Source: Pseudomonas sp. UMAB-08 | GTDB lineage: Bacteria; Pseudomonadota; Gammaproteobacteria; Pseudomonadales; Pseudomonadaceae | DNA length: 64,000 bases | Reading direction: 5' to 3' | Assembly: GCF_900095225.1 (NCBI RefSeq) | Contig: NZ_LT607430.1 | Span: 27,425-91,424 of the forward strand | The notes under the pieces: model-generated | Seen by the model: only the letters and a program-made list of their open reading frames with translations | What the model was told of the DNA's origin: nothing | Databases searched by the model: none | In this document: positions 43,959 to 52,265 of the stretch, in pieces | Layout: every line of letters starts with the position of its first letter | How positions within the stretch are numbered: position 1 is the stretch's first letter | Position numbers and translations under genes: made by a program

Positions 43959-46900
43959 GGCTGTTTCCTTGCGTCCGGGGACTGCTTGTAGAGGAAGGCG
44001 TGCGATGTCGCCACGGTGCGCATCATGTCGCGCAGGGAGCCTGTCGCAGCGAGCCCCTTACTCAGCGCATTGATGATGCCCGCGGTGTGTGCCTGGGCCT
44101 GGCTGCCAAAGGTAAAACGGAAATAACTGTCGGCCATACACCGCTGGGCGTCCGGGTTATGCGGAATCAATGCAGCGATATCCCGCACGTCATTCACGTC
44201 CGCCAGTGTGTGTGAGCCGGTGTTATCAATGAACGGACCACCTGCATAGATCGGCAGCACCTGCGGGAACACGGTGTAGTTGTAGGCATTCTCCTGTTGG
44301 CGATAACGGCCGGAAGCGTCGTAGTTTTCCATGGCGCCACCGGTGTCGTTCATGTACTGGTGACATTTCCAGCAGTTTCCGCTGGAGGCATGTTCGCCGT
44401 TGACCAGGTCCCAACGTTCGCGGGTGGTAATGGCCCTGTCAGGAAAAGCAGGCTCGCTCGGATCAGCCTCGACCGGTGCGCCGAACTCCTTACAGAACAT
44501 CTGCTCGCGAACCATTATTCCGCGCTTGACCAGTGACGTCGCGGCATAGTCAGAGGTGGCAACCTGGGTCACGCCTTGATGCAATAGGCCGCCGCGTTTG
44601 GCATCGACCGACACTTTGACCATGTCCGCGCCGCTAACCCCGGTAATGCCGTAATGCTCGGCGAGTGGCTGATTGAGAAACGTGAACCCCGGGTTGAACA
44701 ACTGGTCCAGCGTGCCGTTCCCTTCCTTGATCACGTACTCGACAAACAAGCGCTGCTCCGTCCTCATGTCCTCAATGAGGGCCGGAGTCAGCCCCGGTTT
44801 CTCCTGCAGCTCACGCGCAGTTTTGGTGTAGTACTGGATGAAACGATTGAAGTGATCAAGGCCTCGAGGCGTCAGCATCATGGCGTCGACTTCAGCGCCG
44901 ATCTGTTCTGGCGTATTCAGTCGTCCTGCCTCGGCTTTGGTCATTAGCGCATCACTGGGCGTCGTGCCTAGAAATGCATAGGAAAGCGCCGTGGCGAGTT
45001 CGTTGGCTGTCAGTCGGTAAACATCAGGTTCGCCCTCCACTTCAATGCCCAGTTCCGAGCGGTAGAGGTAGTAGGGCGAGAGCAGCATGCCGGTGATGAG
45101 TCCCTGCGTACCTTGGTCATTCAGCAGTTGGGTATAACGCTCGGTTTCAGGCACCGTCAGCGGACGACGGAACAGTTGGTGGCCCAGCGTCATGACTGCA
45201 GTTTTCGCGTTGGCTTTCTTGAAGGGTTCCAGCCGTTGAGGAGGCGCCTGGTTGGCGATAGAAATGGCCATGTCGTAGAAAAGCTTGGCGTCTTCGGCTT
45301 CGACAATCCCGAGGTCGGCTTCACCTGGGTATTTAAATGTGCTGTCGGATTTATCCGCAGGTAACTTTCCTGGGTTGATGTCCAGCGTGAAGATGTCTTT
45401 GATCGTGTTGACGTATTCCGAACGCGTCAGCAATCGCAGTTGCCGGGTGCCGACCGACTCAGCCGGGTTGAGATACGGAGCCCAAACGGTATTGAGCAAA
45501 TGATCGGCCACCTGTTCGCCACAACGCTGATCGCAATGCCCGGTGATTTTCATGCCTCTGATCCACTGAACAAAATTGTCGTGGGTGGCATTGCTCCAGC
45601 TATGGGCCATGCTCGCATTCTGAAAATAGTCAGTGCTATGGCACTTGCTGCATTTTTCCGCGATGACGGTACTGCCCAGATTCTCTACTGACCGATAGGT
45701 CACGGGGGCCATGTCGAAGTCGGTGCTGCTCTCGTTGATGTCGATGGCACCGAGGGTGGGCTCTGGTAGCACCTGAGTGAAGTAAGGGTATCGGGCCTGA
45801 TACTGACCATACTTCAGCGTTTCGGTGACGCGGTCACCCCACGGAACTTGAATGACCCGAGAAGCGGTGGTGCTTGCGTCAACTAACTCGACAGCCCAAT
45901 TTGCGGCGCTGACAGAGACCGGTTTTGCCGGGGCGATGAAGGTGACTTGGGCGGTCACGCTTTCATCCCGTTCTTTATAGCTCATGTCGACCACTTGATT
46001 CGGTGCCTTCTCAGAGAGCACATAAGTGGCGTTTCGGTGGGAAGGTACCCAGTGTTTGACATCGTTCAGATGAACTTCATAGCTGCCATAGTCCAGGCCC
46101 TCAAGTGTCATCACCCCTGAGCCCCAGCCCACATTGAACAATCGGGAGTTACCGCTGGCGTCAATCAGGTAGCCACTGATCATCTCGTCTGCCAGCGTCG
46201 CTGGAGGTGGGGTGCCAGAGTGAAAGACCAGGTTGGTTTTTTTCAGGCTGCTGGCGTCGTAAGTGACACGATAAATGACGCCCGCCACGTCGTCCGAAAT
46301 CAACAGGCTGTTATCAGGTAACAAGAGAAAGTCCGTCGGCCGGCCAATGCAGTCGTCAGTCAAACAGTACACATCGAACTTTTCAGGGGTCTTGACCCAA
46401 CCGTTGATCAAGGGGATTTGGTAAACGACTTTTCCGGCCTTGATCCCCATCCGCCGCACGTCCATGCCCGGAACAGCCACCGTGCCGGTGCCGTGAGTAG
46501 CGACCAGCAGTTGTTGCGCGCCATCTTTAGGTGGCACCGGATCCCAGTATTTAACGCCAAGAGGGGCCATGCTCATGCCGAACTCGAATGCGGCGGGTTG
46601 GTAGTTCTTCGCGTCGATCTGTGCCGGGGCGAGGTCAGATACTATTGCGCCGGCGATCAGGGGCGGATTGAAATGCTCGCCCGGGTTATCAAACTCCTGC
46701 TGAGTAAACCCCAAGGTGTTTTTGCCAAAGATGTACGGCACGCCGAAGCGTTCGTTGGGGGCGGACACGCGATTGAGTTCGTCAGAATTAACGATGTTTT
46801 GCCGATTGTTATCACTGAACCAGATTTCTTTAGAGACGGGGTTCCAGTCGAAGCCCACTGAGTTGCGTACACCGCTGGCCATGATGGTCGACTCACCGGT

Positions 46901-48214
46901 GTCGATGTCATACCGCAACACGGTGCCATAGCGCTTTTCCGCAGGAATCATGCACACGTTGCAGGGGATACCGACAGCCGTGTAGAGGCCTCTGTCGGTG
47001 GGCGTAACAGGGTTGAAGTGCAGGGGGTGTTTTTGGTGCCAGAAGCGTGTCCTGGAGCCGGTATCTGTTGGCGGCAACGGGAAAGCAACGCTGTCGGCAG
47101 GGAAATTCAAGACCAATTCGGGCTTGGCGTCCTTGAAGGTCGCGTCAACGTTTCTGATTCGATACAGCCCGCCGGTGGTCGAGTAAAACAGGTCGCCGTC
47201 ACGGTAAGCGACGCCGTGCGGCTCCTCAAGCCCCGAGGCGATCACATAAAGACCTGTGGGCTTGCCTGCGGCGTCCAGGGGCAGTGCATAAATGAAATCG
47301 GCGGTGCCTCCGTCATAAATATAGGAAGGAATGGCGCTGGACCCGACATACAGTACGTTTTTGCCCATCGCCATCTGCCTGGGCTGAATCATGCCTTGGG
47401 CAAACAACTCAACGTTGTAACCCGGCAGGGTGCTTAACTGACCCACGTCAACAGGTCGCCGGTAGACGACGTTGATGTCCTGGTGCTGCCCGTCCTCTTC
47501 TGAAAACTTGATGATCTTCGGCGTGTTCAGAGGGGCGTAACCTTCGGACGTGTCCATGACTAATTGATAGTCGCACCGTTTAAGGCCGGTGATCTCAAGG
47601 GGGGCCCCCGAGTTGCCACTGATCGGCAGCGATTCGTCTTTACAGCGCAAGGTGCCGGTTACAATTTTCTGGTCGGACTTCCCAACGCCCTTGGTGAGTT
47701 GCCGGGAGGGCAAAATTTTCGTAAGGGTGTCGAAGGTCAGTTTTAAGCTATTACCGTGTGGCGCGGTGGCGCCGCACTCACTCAATTCGACCCAGGCATC
47801 TTTCCAGGTGTTTGTGGATAAGCCAGGTTCATACGGTGCCTGTGAGCACCACTGCCAACTGCCTATGCCGCCCTCGGCGTCGTTTTTGCACTTGTATTCC
47901 CACCCCTTGTTTTGCACGATGAAGTCTGCGGTATAAGGCGTACTTGCTGCGTACTGAGGTGAAGTACAGGCTGCTTTTCCTCGGACCGGGGTGTTAACGG
48001 TACGGGAGTAGGTCGTGCCGGGCGCAGGGCTGTTTGCATAAGCAAAAGACGGGAAAATGTAATACAGCGTCGCGATGAGTATCACGAAAACTATATAAGG
48101 CAACAGACGAACTAACGGAGGTAAGGGCATGATTGCGGTGCTCCCTGGCGTAGTGAACAACTCCTGTGCATCGGCTCTGACGCGAACAGCAAAATGACGT
48201 GCTGATTCGTTCAT
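43955..48214 (-). CDS. Giant exported protein: beta-propeller dehydrogenase-like, cytochrome c and DUF1587/1595/1592/1588/1585 fusion
   Basis: A 1419-residue protein. Residues about 37-60 are a signal or anchor helix ending SFAYA. Residues 83-148 look like a small carbohydrate-binding module (GWEYKCK, GSWQWCSQAPYEPG, AWVELSEC). Residues 260-655 form a glucose/sorbosone-dehydrogenase-type propeller (LPGYNVELFAQGM, EEPHGVAYRDGDLFY, VRNSVGFDWNP). A heme site CSKCH is at 855-859. Next come RLLTRSEYVNTIKDIF (DUF1587), LGHQLFRRPLTVPETERY (DUF1595), YRLTANELATALSYAFLGTT (DUF1592), NQPLAEHYGI with RGGLLHQG (DUF1588), a second heme site CWKCH at 1281-1285, and a DUF1585-like end. A start at residue 29 (48130) would give a standard signal peptide. 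Function is unknown; periplasmic oxidation of a polymer or sugar is a guess. Confidence 0.88.
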   Translation of the reverse strand: MNESARHFAVRVRADAQELFTTPGSTAIMPLPPLVRLLPYIVFVILIATLYYIFPSFAYANSPAPGTTYSRTVNTPVRGKAACTSPQYAASTPYTADFIVQNKGWEYKCKNDAEGGIGSWQWCSQAPYEPGLSTNTWKDAWVELSECGATAPHGNSLKLTFDTLTKILPSRQLTKGVGKSDQKIVTGTLRCKDESLPISGNSGAPLEITGLKRCDYQLVMDTSEGYAPLNTPKIIKFSEEDGQHQDINVVYRRPVDVGQLSTLPGYNVELFAQGMIQPRQMAMGKNVLYVGSSAIPSYIYDGGTADFIYALPLDAAGKPTGLYVIASGLEEPHGVAYRDGDLFYSTTGGLYRIRNVDATFKDAKPELVLNFPADSVAFPLPPTDTGSRTRFWHQKHPLHFNPVTPTDRGLYTAVGIPCNVCMIPAEKRYGTVLRYDIDTGESTIMASGVRNSVGFDWNPVSKEIWFSDNNRQNIVNSDELNRVSAPNERFGVPYIFGKNTLGFTQQEFDNPGEHFNPPLIAGAIVSDLAPAQIDAKNYQPAAFEFGMSMAPLGVKYWDPVPPKDGAQQLLVATHGTGTVAVPGMDVRRMGIKAGKVVYQIPLINGWVKTPEKFDVYCLTDDCIGRPTDFLLLPDNSLLISDDVAGVIYRVTYDASSLKKTNLVFHSGTPPPATLADEMISGYLIDASGNSRLFNVGWGSGVMTLEGLDYGSYEVHLNDVKHWVPSHRNATYVLSEKAPNQVVDMSYKERDESVTAQVTFIAPAKPVSVSAANWAVELVDASTTASRVIQVPWGDRVTETLKYGQYQARYPYFTQVLPEPTLGAIDINESSTDFDMAPVTYRSVENLGSTVIAEKCSKCHSTDYFQNASMAHSWSNATHDNFVQWIRGMKITGHCDQRCGEQVADHLLNTVWAPYLNPAESVGTRQLRLLTRSEYVNTIKDIFTLDINPGKLPADKSDSTFKYPGEADLGIVEAEDAKLFYDMAISIANQAPPQRLEPFKKANAKTAVMTLGHQLFRRPLTVPETERYTQLLNDQGTQGLITGMLLSPYYLYRSELGIEVEGEPDVYRLTANELATALSYAFLGTTPSDALMTKAEAGRLNTPEQIGAEVDAMMLTPRGLDHFNRFIQYYTKTARELQEKPGLTPALIEDMRTEQRLFVEYVIKEGNGTLDQLFNPGFTFLNQPLAEHYGITGVSGADMVKVSVDAKRGGLLHQGVTQVATSDYAATSLVKRGIMVREQMFCKEFGAPVEADPSEPAFPDRAITTRERWDLVNGEHASSGNCWKCHQYMNDTGGAMENYDASGRYRQQENAYNYTVFPQVLPIYAGGPFIDNTGSHTLADVNDVRDIAALIPHNPDAQRCMADSYFRFTFGSQAQAHTAGIINALSKGLAATGSLRDMMRTVATSHAFLYKQSPDARKQP

Positions 48215-48337
48215 TCAGACACCCTAACAAACCTTCAACACCCCCCGTAACTAGCAGTTCTACTAGGGTTTTGGCCTTGACAGCGACGGCAGTGAAGGAT
48301 TTTTAACGCTGTTTCTAAACGCCATTGTTCCGGGATA

Positions 48338-48555
48338 ACTTGCCCACAATCCCTGTTAGTGCTCCTGTGGATAAGGTGTTCGCCATCCGCTGCAAGCCAC
48401 GGCCTGCTTGCGTTTTTGGGGAGTGGTCAAAAAATGATCAATAGCGTTCAGGAAGTGTACTTTCAGATAAGTCACGGTTTTTCTTGGGGTTTTCCACAGG
48501 CAAAATCCGACTTGCCCACAATTGCTGTGGGTGGGTCTGTGGATAAGTTGTTTGT
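48338..48555 (+). repeat. Imperfect direct repeats with DnaA-box-like nonamers in the gap before gbcA
   Basis: The 455-base gap 48215-48669 has no gene. It contains two related segments, each starting ACTTGCCCACAAT or GACTTGCCCACAAT (48338, 48510) and ending TGTGGATAAGGTGTTCG or TGTGGATAAGTTGTTTG. Each holds the exact nonamer TGTGGATAA (48366-48374 and 48538-48546), the reverse complement of TTATCCACA. The remainder looks like promoter sequence for the module and for read-through beyond gbcA; I see nothing else in it. Confidence 0.6.
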
Positions 48556-48669
48556 GAAAGGCTGGGAAGGGCGGCGGGGTTGGTGTTGGCGGGTGTTGGT
48601 TAAAACTTAATCATTTGTAGGTGCGGATTGATTGACGGCGCAGTGTGACGGACACACCGCGCCATCTCC

Positions 48670-49968
48670 TTACTCGTGACTGACCGGCACACCCTTCAGG
48701 TACGCTGCCGGCTCTGCGCCGAGGTTGCTCAGCAGGCGTTCGCTGTACCAGTCGATGAAGTTGACCACGCCGAACTCGTACGTCTTGGAGTACGGGCCTG
48801 GCTGATAAGCCGTGGAGTTGATCCCGCGCTGGTTTTCTTCTGCCAGACGACGGTCCTGGTCGTTGGTAGCGTCCCACACCTTGCGCATGTTCGCCGGGTC
48901 GTAATCGACACCTTCAACCGCATCCTTGTGCACCAGCCACTTGGTGGTGACCATGGTTTCCTGTGCGCTGATCGGCCACACGGTGAAGACGATGATGTGA
49001 TCGCCCATGCAGTGGTTCCACGAGTGCGGCAAGTGCAGGATGCGCATCGAACCCAGGTCCGGGTTTTTGATCCGGCCCATGAGTTTCTTGCTGCCTTGCT
49101 TGCCATCCATGGTCATCGACACCGTGCCTTTGAGCAGCGGCATGCGCACGATGCGGTTACGCAGGCCAAAGCTGGCGTGGGCGTAAGGAATCTTCTCTGC
49201 TTCCCAGGCAGCGGCAGACGCGGCCACGTGATCCTTGAAGGCCTGGTCGGCACGCGGGTCGGTGACGTCGTCCCACTCCAGCAGGGTTTTCAACAGTTCC
49301 GGGTGCGATGCGTTGCAGTGGTAGCACTCGCGGTTGTTTTCCAGCACCAGTTTCCAGTTGGCTTTTTCCATCAAGGTGGTTTGCACCGCCACCTTGGTGT
49401 TCTCCATGTCGTACGGTTCCATGTAGTGAGTGAGCGTCGCCAGGAACTCATCAATGGCCGGTGGGTTTTCCGCCAGGCTAATGAAGATATAGCCTCCCGC
49501 TGTTTTAACGTTCACGGGCTTGAGGCCATATTGCTTCATATCGAAGTCGGCGCCCATCTCACTGCCTGCGAACAACAGGCGACCGTCCAGCTCGTAGGTC
49601 CACTGGTGATACGGGCATACCAGCTTGGCGACCTTGCCTTTTTCCCCGGTGCACAGACGCGAGCCACGATGACGGCAAACGTTGTGGAACGCGTTGATCT
49701 GACCGTCAGGACCCCGAAGGACGATGATTGGGTTCTTGCCGATTTGCAGGGTCAGGTAATTGCCCTTGGTCGGGATCTCGCAGGTCATGCCCGCGATCAG
49801 CCACTCTTTTTGAAAGATTTCCTGCATGTCGATTTCAAACAGCCGCTCGTCACTGTAGAAAGGCTGCGGCAGCGAAAACGTGCGTTCGCGGTTCTGCAGC
49901 ATTTCGGCGGTGGCCTTACGTGCAGGTTCCAGCGGATCGCCCAAGCTCAAGGTTGCGGTGACGTCCAT
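48670..49968 (-). CDS. gbcA: Glycine betaine monooxygenase, Rieske oxygenase subunit GbcA
   Basis: A 432-residue Rieske-type terminal oxygenase. The [2Fe-2S] ligands are C98 and H100 (NVCRHRGSRLC) and C118 and H121 (KLVCPYHQWTYE). The mononuclear iron site lies in LVLENNRECYHCNASHPELL (H217, H222). It removes the first methyl group of glycine betaine as formaldehyde, giving dimethylglycine, with electrons from GbcB. It diverges from gbcB across a 338-base gap, as in P. aeruginosa (PA5410/PA5411). Expression there depends on the AraC-type activator GbdR, which is not encoded here. Confidence 0.97.
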   Translation of the reverse strand: MDVTATLSLGDPLEPARKATAEMLQNRERTFSLPQPFYSDERLFEIDMQEIFQKEWLIAGMTCEIPTKGNYLTLQIGKNPIIVLRGPDGQINAFHNVCRHRGSRLCTGEKGKVAKLVCPYHQWTYELDGRLLFAGSEMGADFDMKQYGLKPVNVKTAGGYIFISLAENPPAIDEFLATLTHYMEPYDMENTKVAVQTTLMEKANWKLVLENNRECYHCNASHPELLKTLLEWDDVTDPRADQAFKDHVAASAAAWEAEKIPYAHASFGLRNRIVRMPLLKGTVSMTMDGKQGSKKLMGRIKNPDLGSMRILHLPHSWNHCMGDHIIVFTVWPISAQETMVTTKWLVHKDAVEGVDYDPANMRKVWDATNDQDRRLAEENQRGINSTAYQPGPYSKTYEFGVVNFIDWYSERLLSNLGAEPAAYLKGVPVSHE

Positions 49969-50306
49969 CTTTCAAGTCCTCATGACCGGTTTCAACGGTC
50001 GGCGAATTTGGCTAATACGGTTCTTTAGGTCAGTTGCACGCAAGGCGACGGTTCTTTTGCCGTTCATGCTCATGGTTACGCTTTTCATTGCAAAGCGGGC
50101 ATGGATACTTAGAGCCGAGTGTGGGGTCCGGCGCTAACCGAACCTTATCCATGGGCGACATGGCCGAATCCGTTTCCGACGGGTGAACCCCGGTCGTTAG
50201 GGGCTGGTCGCGATAAGTACGTGAATGTCGCTGATAGGTAAGTGGGCAATCCGCACCTTACGCAGAATCCTCAACATAAGGCCGACAGTCGGCCGTGGAG
50301 ATGAGC
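49969..50306. promoter_or_regulatory. Divergent gbcA/gbcB promoter region
   Basis: No gene. The region must contain both promoters and the GbdR site. GCGAC-type repeats are visible (GGCGACGG near 50041, GGGCGACATGG near 50154), but I cannot define the box reliably. A palindrome GGCCGACAGTCGGCC at 50280-50294 lies directly before the gbcB GGAG and would form a small hairpin in the leader. Confidence 0.6.
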
Positions 50307-51407
50307 ATGTCTAACAGTTTCCTCAGCCCGGTAAATACCCAGACCTGGGCCAATGGCCGCCACCTGGTTCGTGTCGTCAAGGTGATCCAGGAAACCTGGG
50401 ACGTGCGCACCTTCTGTTTCATGGCCGACCAGCCAATTTTGTTCTTTTTCAAGCCGGGTCAGTTCGTCACCCTGGAGCTGGAAATCGACGGCGTGCCGGT
50501 AATGCGCTCGTACACCATCTCCAGCTCGCCCTCCGTGCCGTACAGCTTCTCCATCACCATCAAGCGTGTGCCCGGCGGCAAAGTCTCGAACTGGCTGCAC
50601 GACACTCTGCACGAAGGCCAGGAGCTGGCTGTGCACGGGCCGGTGGGTTTGTTCAACGCCATCGATTTCCCCAACCCGAAAATTCTCTACCTCAGCGGCG
50701 GTGTCGGGATCACGCCAGTCATGTCCATGGCGCGCTGGTTCTACGACACCAACGCCAATGTCGACATGGTCTTTGTCCACAGCGCCCGCTCGCCCAAAGA
50801 CATCATTTACCATCGCGAGCTGGAGCACATGGCGTCGCGGATCGACAACTTCAGCCTGCACCTGGTATGCGAAAAGCACGGCCTCGGCGAACCATGGGCC
50901 GGTTATCGCGGTTATCTGAACCAGAAAATGCTCGAATTGATGGTGCCGGATTTCCTTGAGCGCGAAGTGTTCTGCTGCGGACCGACGCCGTACATGAACG
51001 CCATCAAGCGTCTGCTCGAAGCCAACGGTTTCAACATGGATCAGTACCATGAAGAGTCGTTCGGCGCGACGCCGCCTGAAGCCCGCGCCGATGCGGTGGA
51101 ACAAGCCGAGCAAGCGGCCGACGCCCCTGAGATCGATCTGGCGGACCTGCATCAAGTGGAGTTCATTTCGACGGGTAAGAGCATCCGCGTCGGCCCGGGC
51201 GAAACCGTACACGCCGCCGCCGCCAAGCTTGGCCTGATGATCCCCAAAGCCTGTGGCATGGGGATCTGCGGTACCTGCAAGGTGTTGAAGCTGGGTGGGG
51301 AAGTGGAGATGGAGCACAACGGCGGCATCACCGATGAAGACGTGGCCGAGGGTTACATCCTGTCGTGCTGCAGCGTGCCTAAAGGCGATGTGCGAATCGA
51401 TTACTGA
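50307..51407 (+). CDS. gbcB: Glycine betaine monooxygenase, ferredoxin reductase subunit GbcB
   Basis: A 366-residue hybrid reductase. An FAD-binding domain carries VMRSYTISSSPSVP, an NAD-binding domain carries LYLSGGVGITPVMSMARWFY and VFCCGPTPYMNAIK, and a C-terminal plant-type [2Fe-2S] ferredoxin carries KACGMGICGTCKVL and YILSCCSVP. A linker of about 30 acidic and Ala residues joins the last two. It feeds electrons from NADH to GbcA. Of three in-frame starts I choose the ATG at 50307 (MSNSFLSPVNT), six bases after GGAG; GTG 50295 and ATG 50301 are alternatives. Confidence 0.95.
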   Translation: MSNSFLSPVNTQTWANGRHLVRVVKVIQETWDVRTFCFMADQPILFFFKPGQFVTLELEIDGVPVMRSYTISSSPSVPYSFSITIKRVPGGKVSNWLHDTLHEGQELAVHGPVGLFNAIDFPNPKILYLSGGVGITPVMSMARWFYDTNANVDMVFVHSARSPKDIIYHRELEHMASRIDNFSLHLVCEKHGLGEPWAGYRGYLNQKMLELMVPDFLEREVFCCGPTPYMNAIKRLLEANGFNMDQYHEESFGATPPEARADAVEQAEQAADAPEIDLADLHQVEFISTGKSIRVGPGETVHAAAAKLGLMIPKACGMGICGTCKVLKLGGEVEMEHNGGITDEDVAEGYILSCCSVPKGDVRIDY

Positions 51408-51586
51408 CACATCGCTTATCGGCCATAAGACTGGCGTCTCGAGTGTTGCTGGCGAGCTTGCCCGTATTTGTCGCAGACGGGTCGGCCCGACGAGCAGCAG
51501 GAACCCCACAAGGAAAATGCAGTCAGTAATATTTCTATGCGTTTACATCGGCAACTCTTGAAAAGAAGCGGATAGGCGAGGAATCT

Positions 51587-51602
51587 AAGGCGTATACGCC
51601 TT
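51587..51602. promoter_or_regulatory. 16-bp perfect palindrome upstream of the zapA-like pair
   Basis: AAGGCGTATACGCCTT is a perfect palindrome 70 bases before the coiled-coil gene. It may be a dimeric regulator site; chance occurrence is not excluded. The rest of the gap from 51408 shows nothing else. Confidence 0.4.
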
Positions 51603-51672
51603 GATAAGCCTAGCGTGTGCAGTGACTTTTCTTTATCGTGTGCGCCCTTTGAAATTTGCTTGAGAAATCAAA

Positions 51673-51906
51673 ATGTTGGAAGCATCCCTGAGTCAATTGG
51701 AACAACTGGTCGGTGATCTTGTGCAGCAGAATCAGACCCTTCACGCCGCAAACGCGCAATTGAGTGCCGAGCTGGTCCAGGTCAAGGATGACAACGACAG
51801 CCTGCAATTGAGTCTGCTGGAGCAGGAAGAAAAACAGGGCGCTACTGCTGCCCGTATTCAGGCATTGGTTCAGCGTGCCACTAGCGTCAACCCTGTCAGC
51901 GCATGA
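51673..51906 (+). CDS. Small coiled-coil protein (TIGR02449-like)
   Basis: A 77-residue protein that is almost entirely one coiled coil, with leucine/valine heptads from LSQLEQLVGDLVQQNQTLHA to LQLSLLEQEEKQG. It resembles the TIGR02449 family that precedes zapA in gammaproteobacteria. Its stop overlaps the zapA-like start by 4 bp (ATGA), so the two are coupled. A role in Z-ring assembly with ZapA is inferred from that pairing. Confidence 0.85.
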   Translation: MLEASLSQLEQLVGDLVQQNQTLHAANAQLSAELVQVKDDNDSLQLSLLEQEEKQGATAARIQALVQRATSVNPVSA

Positions 51907-52205
51907 GTAGCGATAGCCATGCGGTGAAGGTCGTCTCGATTCTGGGTAACGACTATTCAATCAAGGCACCCCTAGGGGAAGAGCAGGCCTTGCTGGACGC
52001 GGCGGTCATGCTCAAGGCCGCCCTGGCTGACACCAAAAAGAAATACCCAAGCCTGATCGGCGACAAATTGCTGGTATTGGCGGCGTTGAACCTGTGTTCG
52101 CAGCAGGTAGAACTCAAACGCCAGCACAAGATGGACCTCAACCGTTATCAAGAGCAGGTCAGCGCCACGGTTGAAGTGATCTCCAAGACCCTGGCTCAGG
52201 GGTAA
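51903..52205 (+). CDS. zapA: ZapA-like cell division protein
   Basis: A 100-residue ZapA family protein: VKVVSILGNDYSIKAPLGEE at the N-terminal head, KYPSLIGDKLLVLAALNLCS in the middle and a C-terminal helix (LNRYQEQVSATVEVISKTLA). ZapA tetramers cross-link FtsZ filaments. In Pseudomonas the standard zapA lies next to 6S RNA and the 5-formyl-THF cyclo-ligase gene, neither of which is here. This is either a second copy or a relocated one, and the canonical name is therefore provisional. Confidence 0.85.
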   Translation: MSSDSHAVKVVSILGNDYSIKAPLGEEQALLDAAVMLKAALADTKKKYPSLIGDKLLVLAALNLCSQQVELKRQHKMDLNRYQEQVSATVEVISKTLAQG

Positions 52206-52215
52206 GCCCCTCTTA

Positions 52216-52247
52216 TGTGTGGGAGCGGATTCATTCGCTCCCACACA
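52216..52247. repeat. REP-type inverted repeat between zapA-like and threonine aldolase genes
   Basis: TGTGTGGGAGCG / CGCTCCCACACA, 12-bp perfect arms around GATTCATT, the same subtype as the element at 30095. It lies between convergent genes and may terminate transcripts. Confidence 0.8.
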
Positions 52248-52265
52248 GCCTATGCAGGATTGACG

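Noticed and set aside
48338..48555. Replication origin suggested by two TTATCCACA boxes
   Set aside because: Only two boxes, no dnaA/dnaN/gidA neighbourhood and no AT-rich unwinding element; similar nonamers also occur inside genes here (for example near 40485 and 40961).
48359..48610. 83-codon plus-strand frame in the gap before gbcA
   Set aside because: It covers the direct repeats, has no ribosome site or recognisable sequence and runs toward a convergent gene.
52206..52265. 6S RNA (ssrS) expected behind zapA
   Set aside because: Only 60 bases lie between the zapA-like stop and the convergent aldolase gene, and they hold a REP-type hairpin, too short for 6S RNA.
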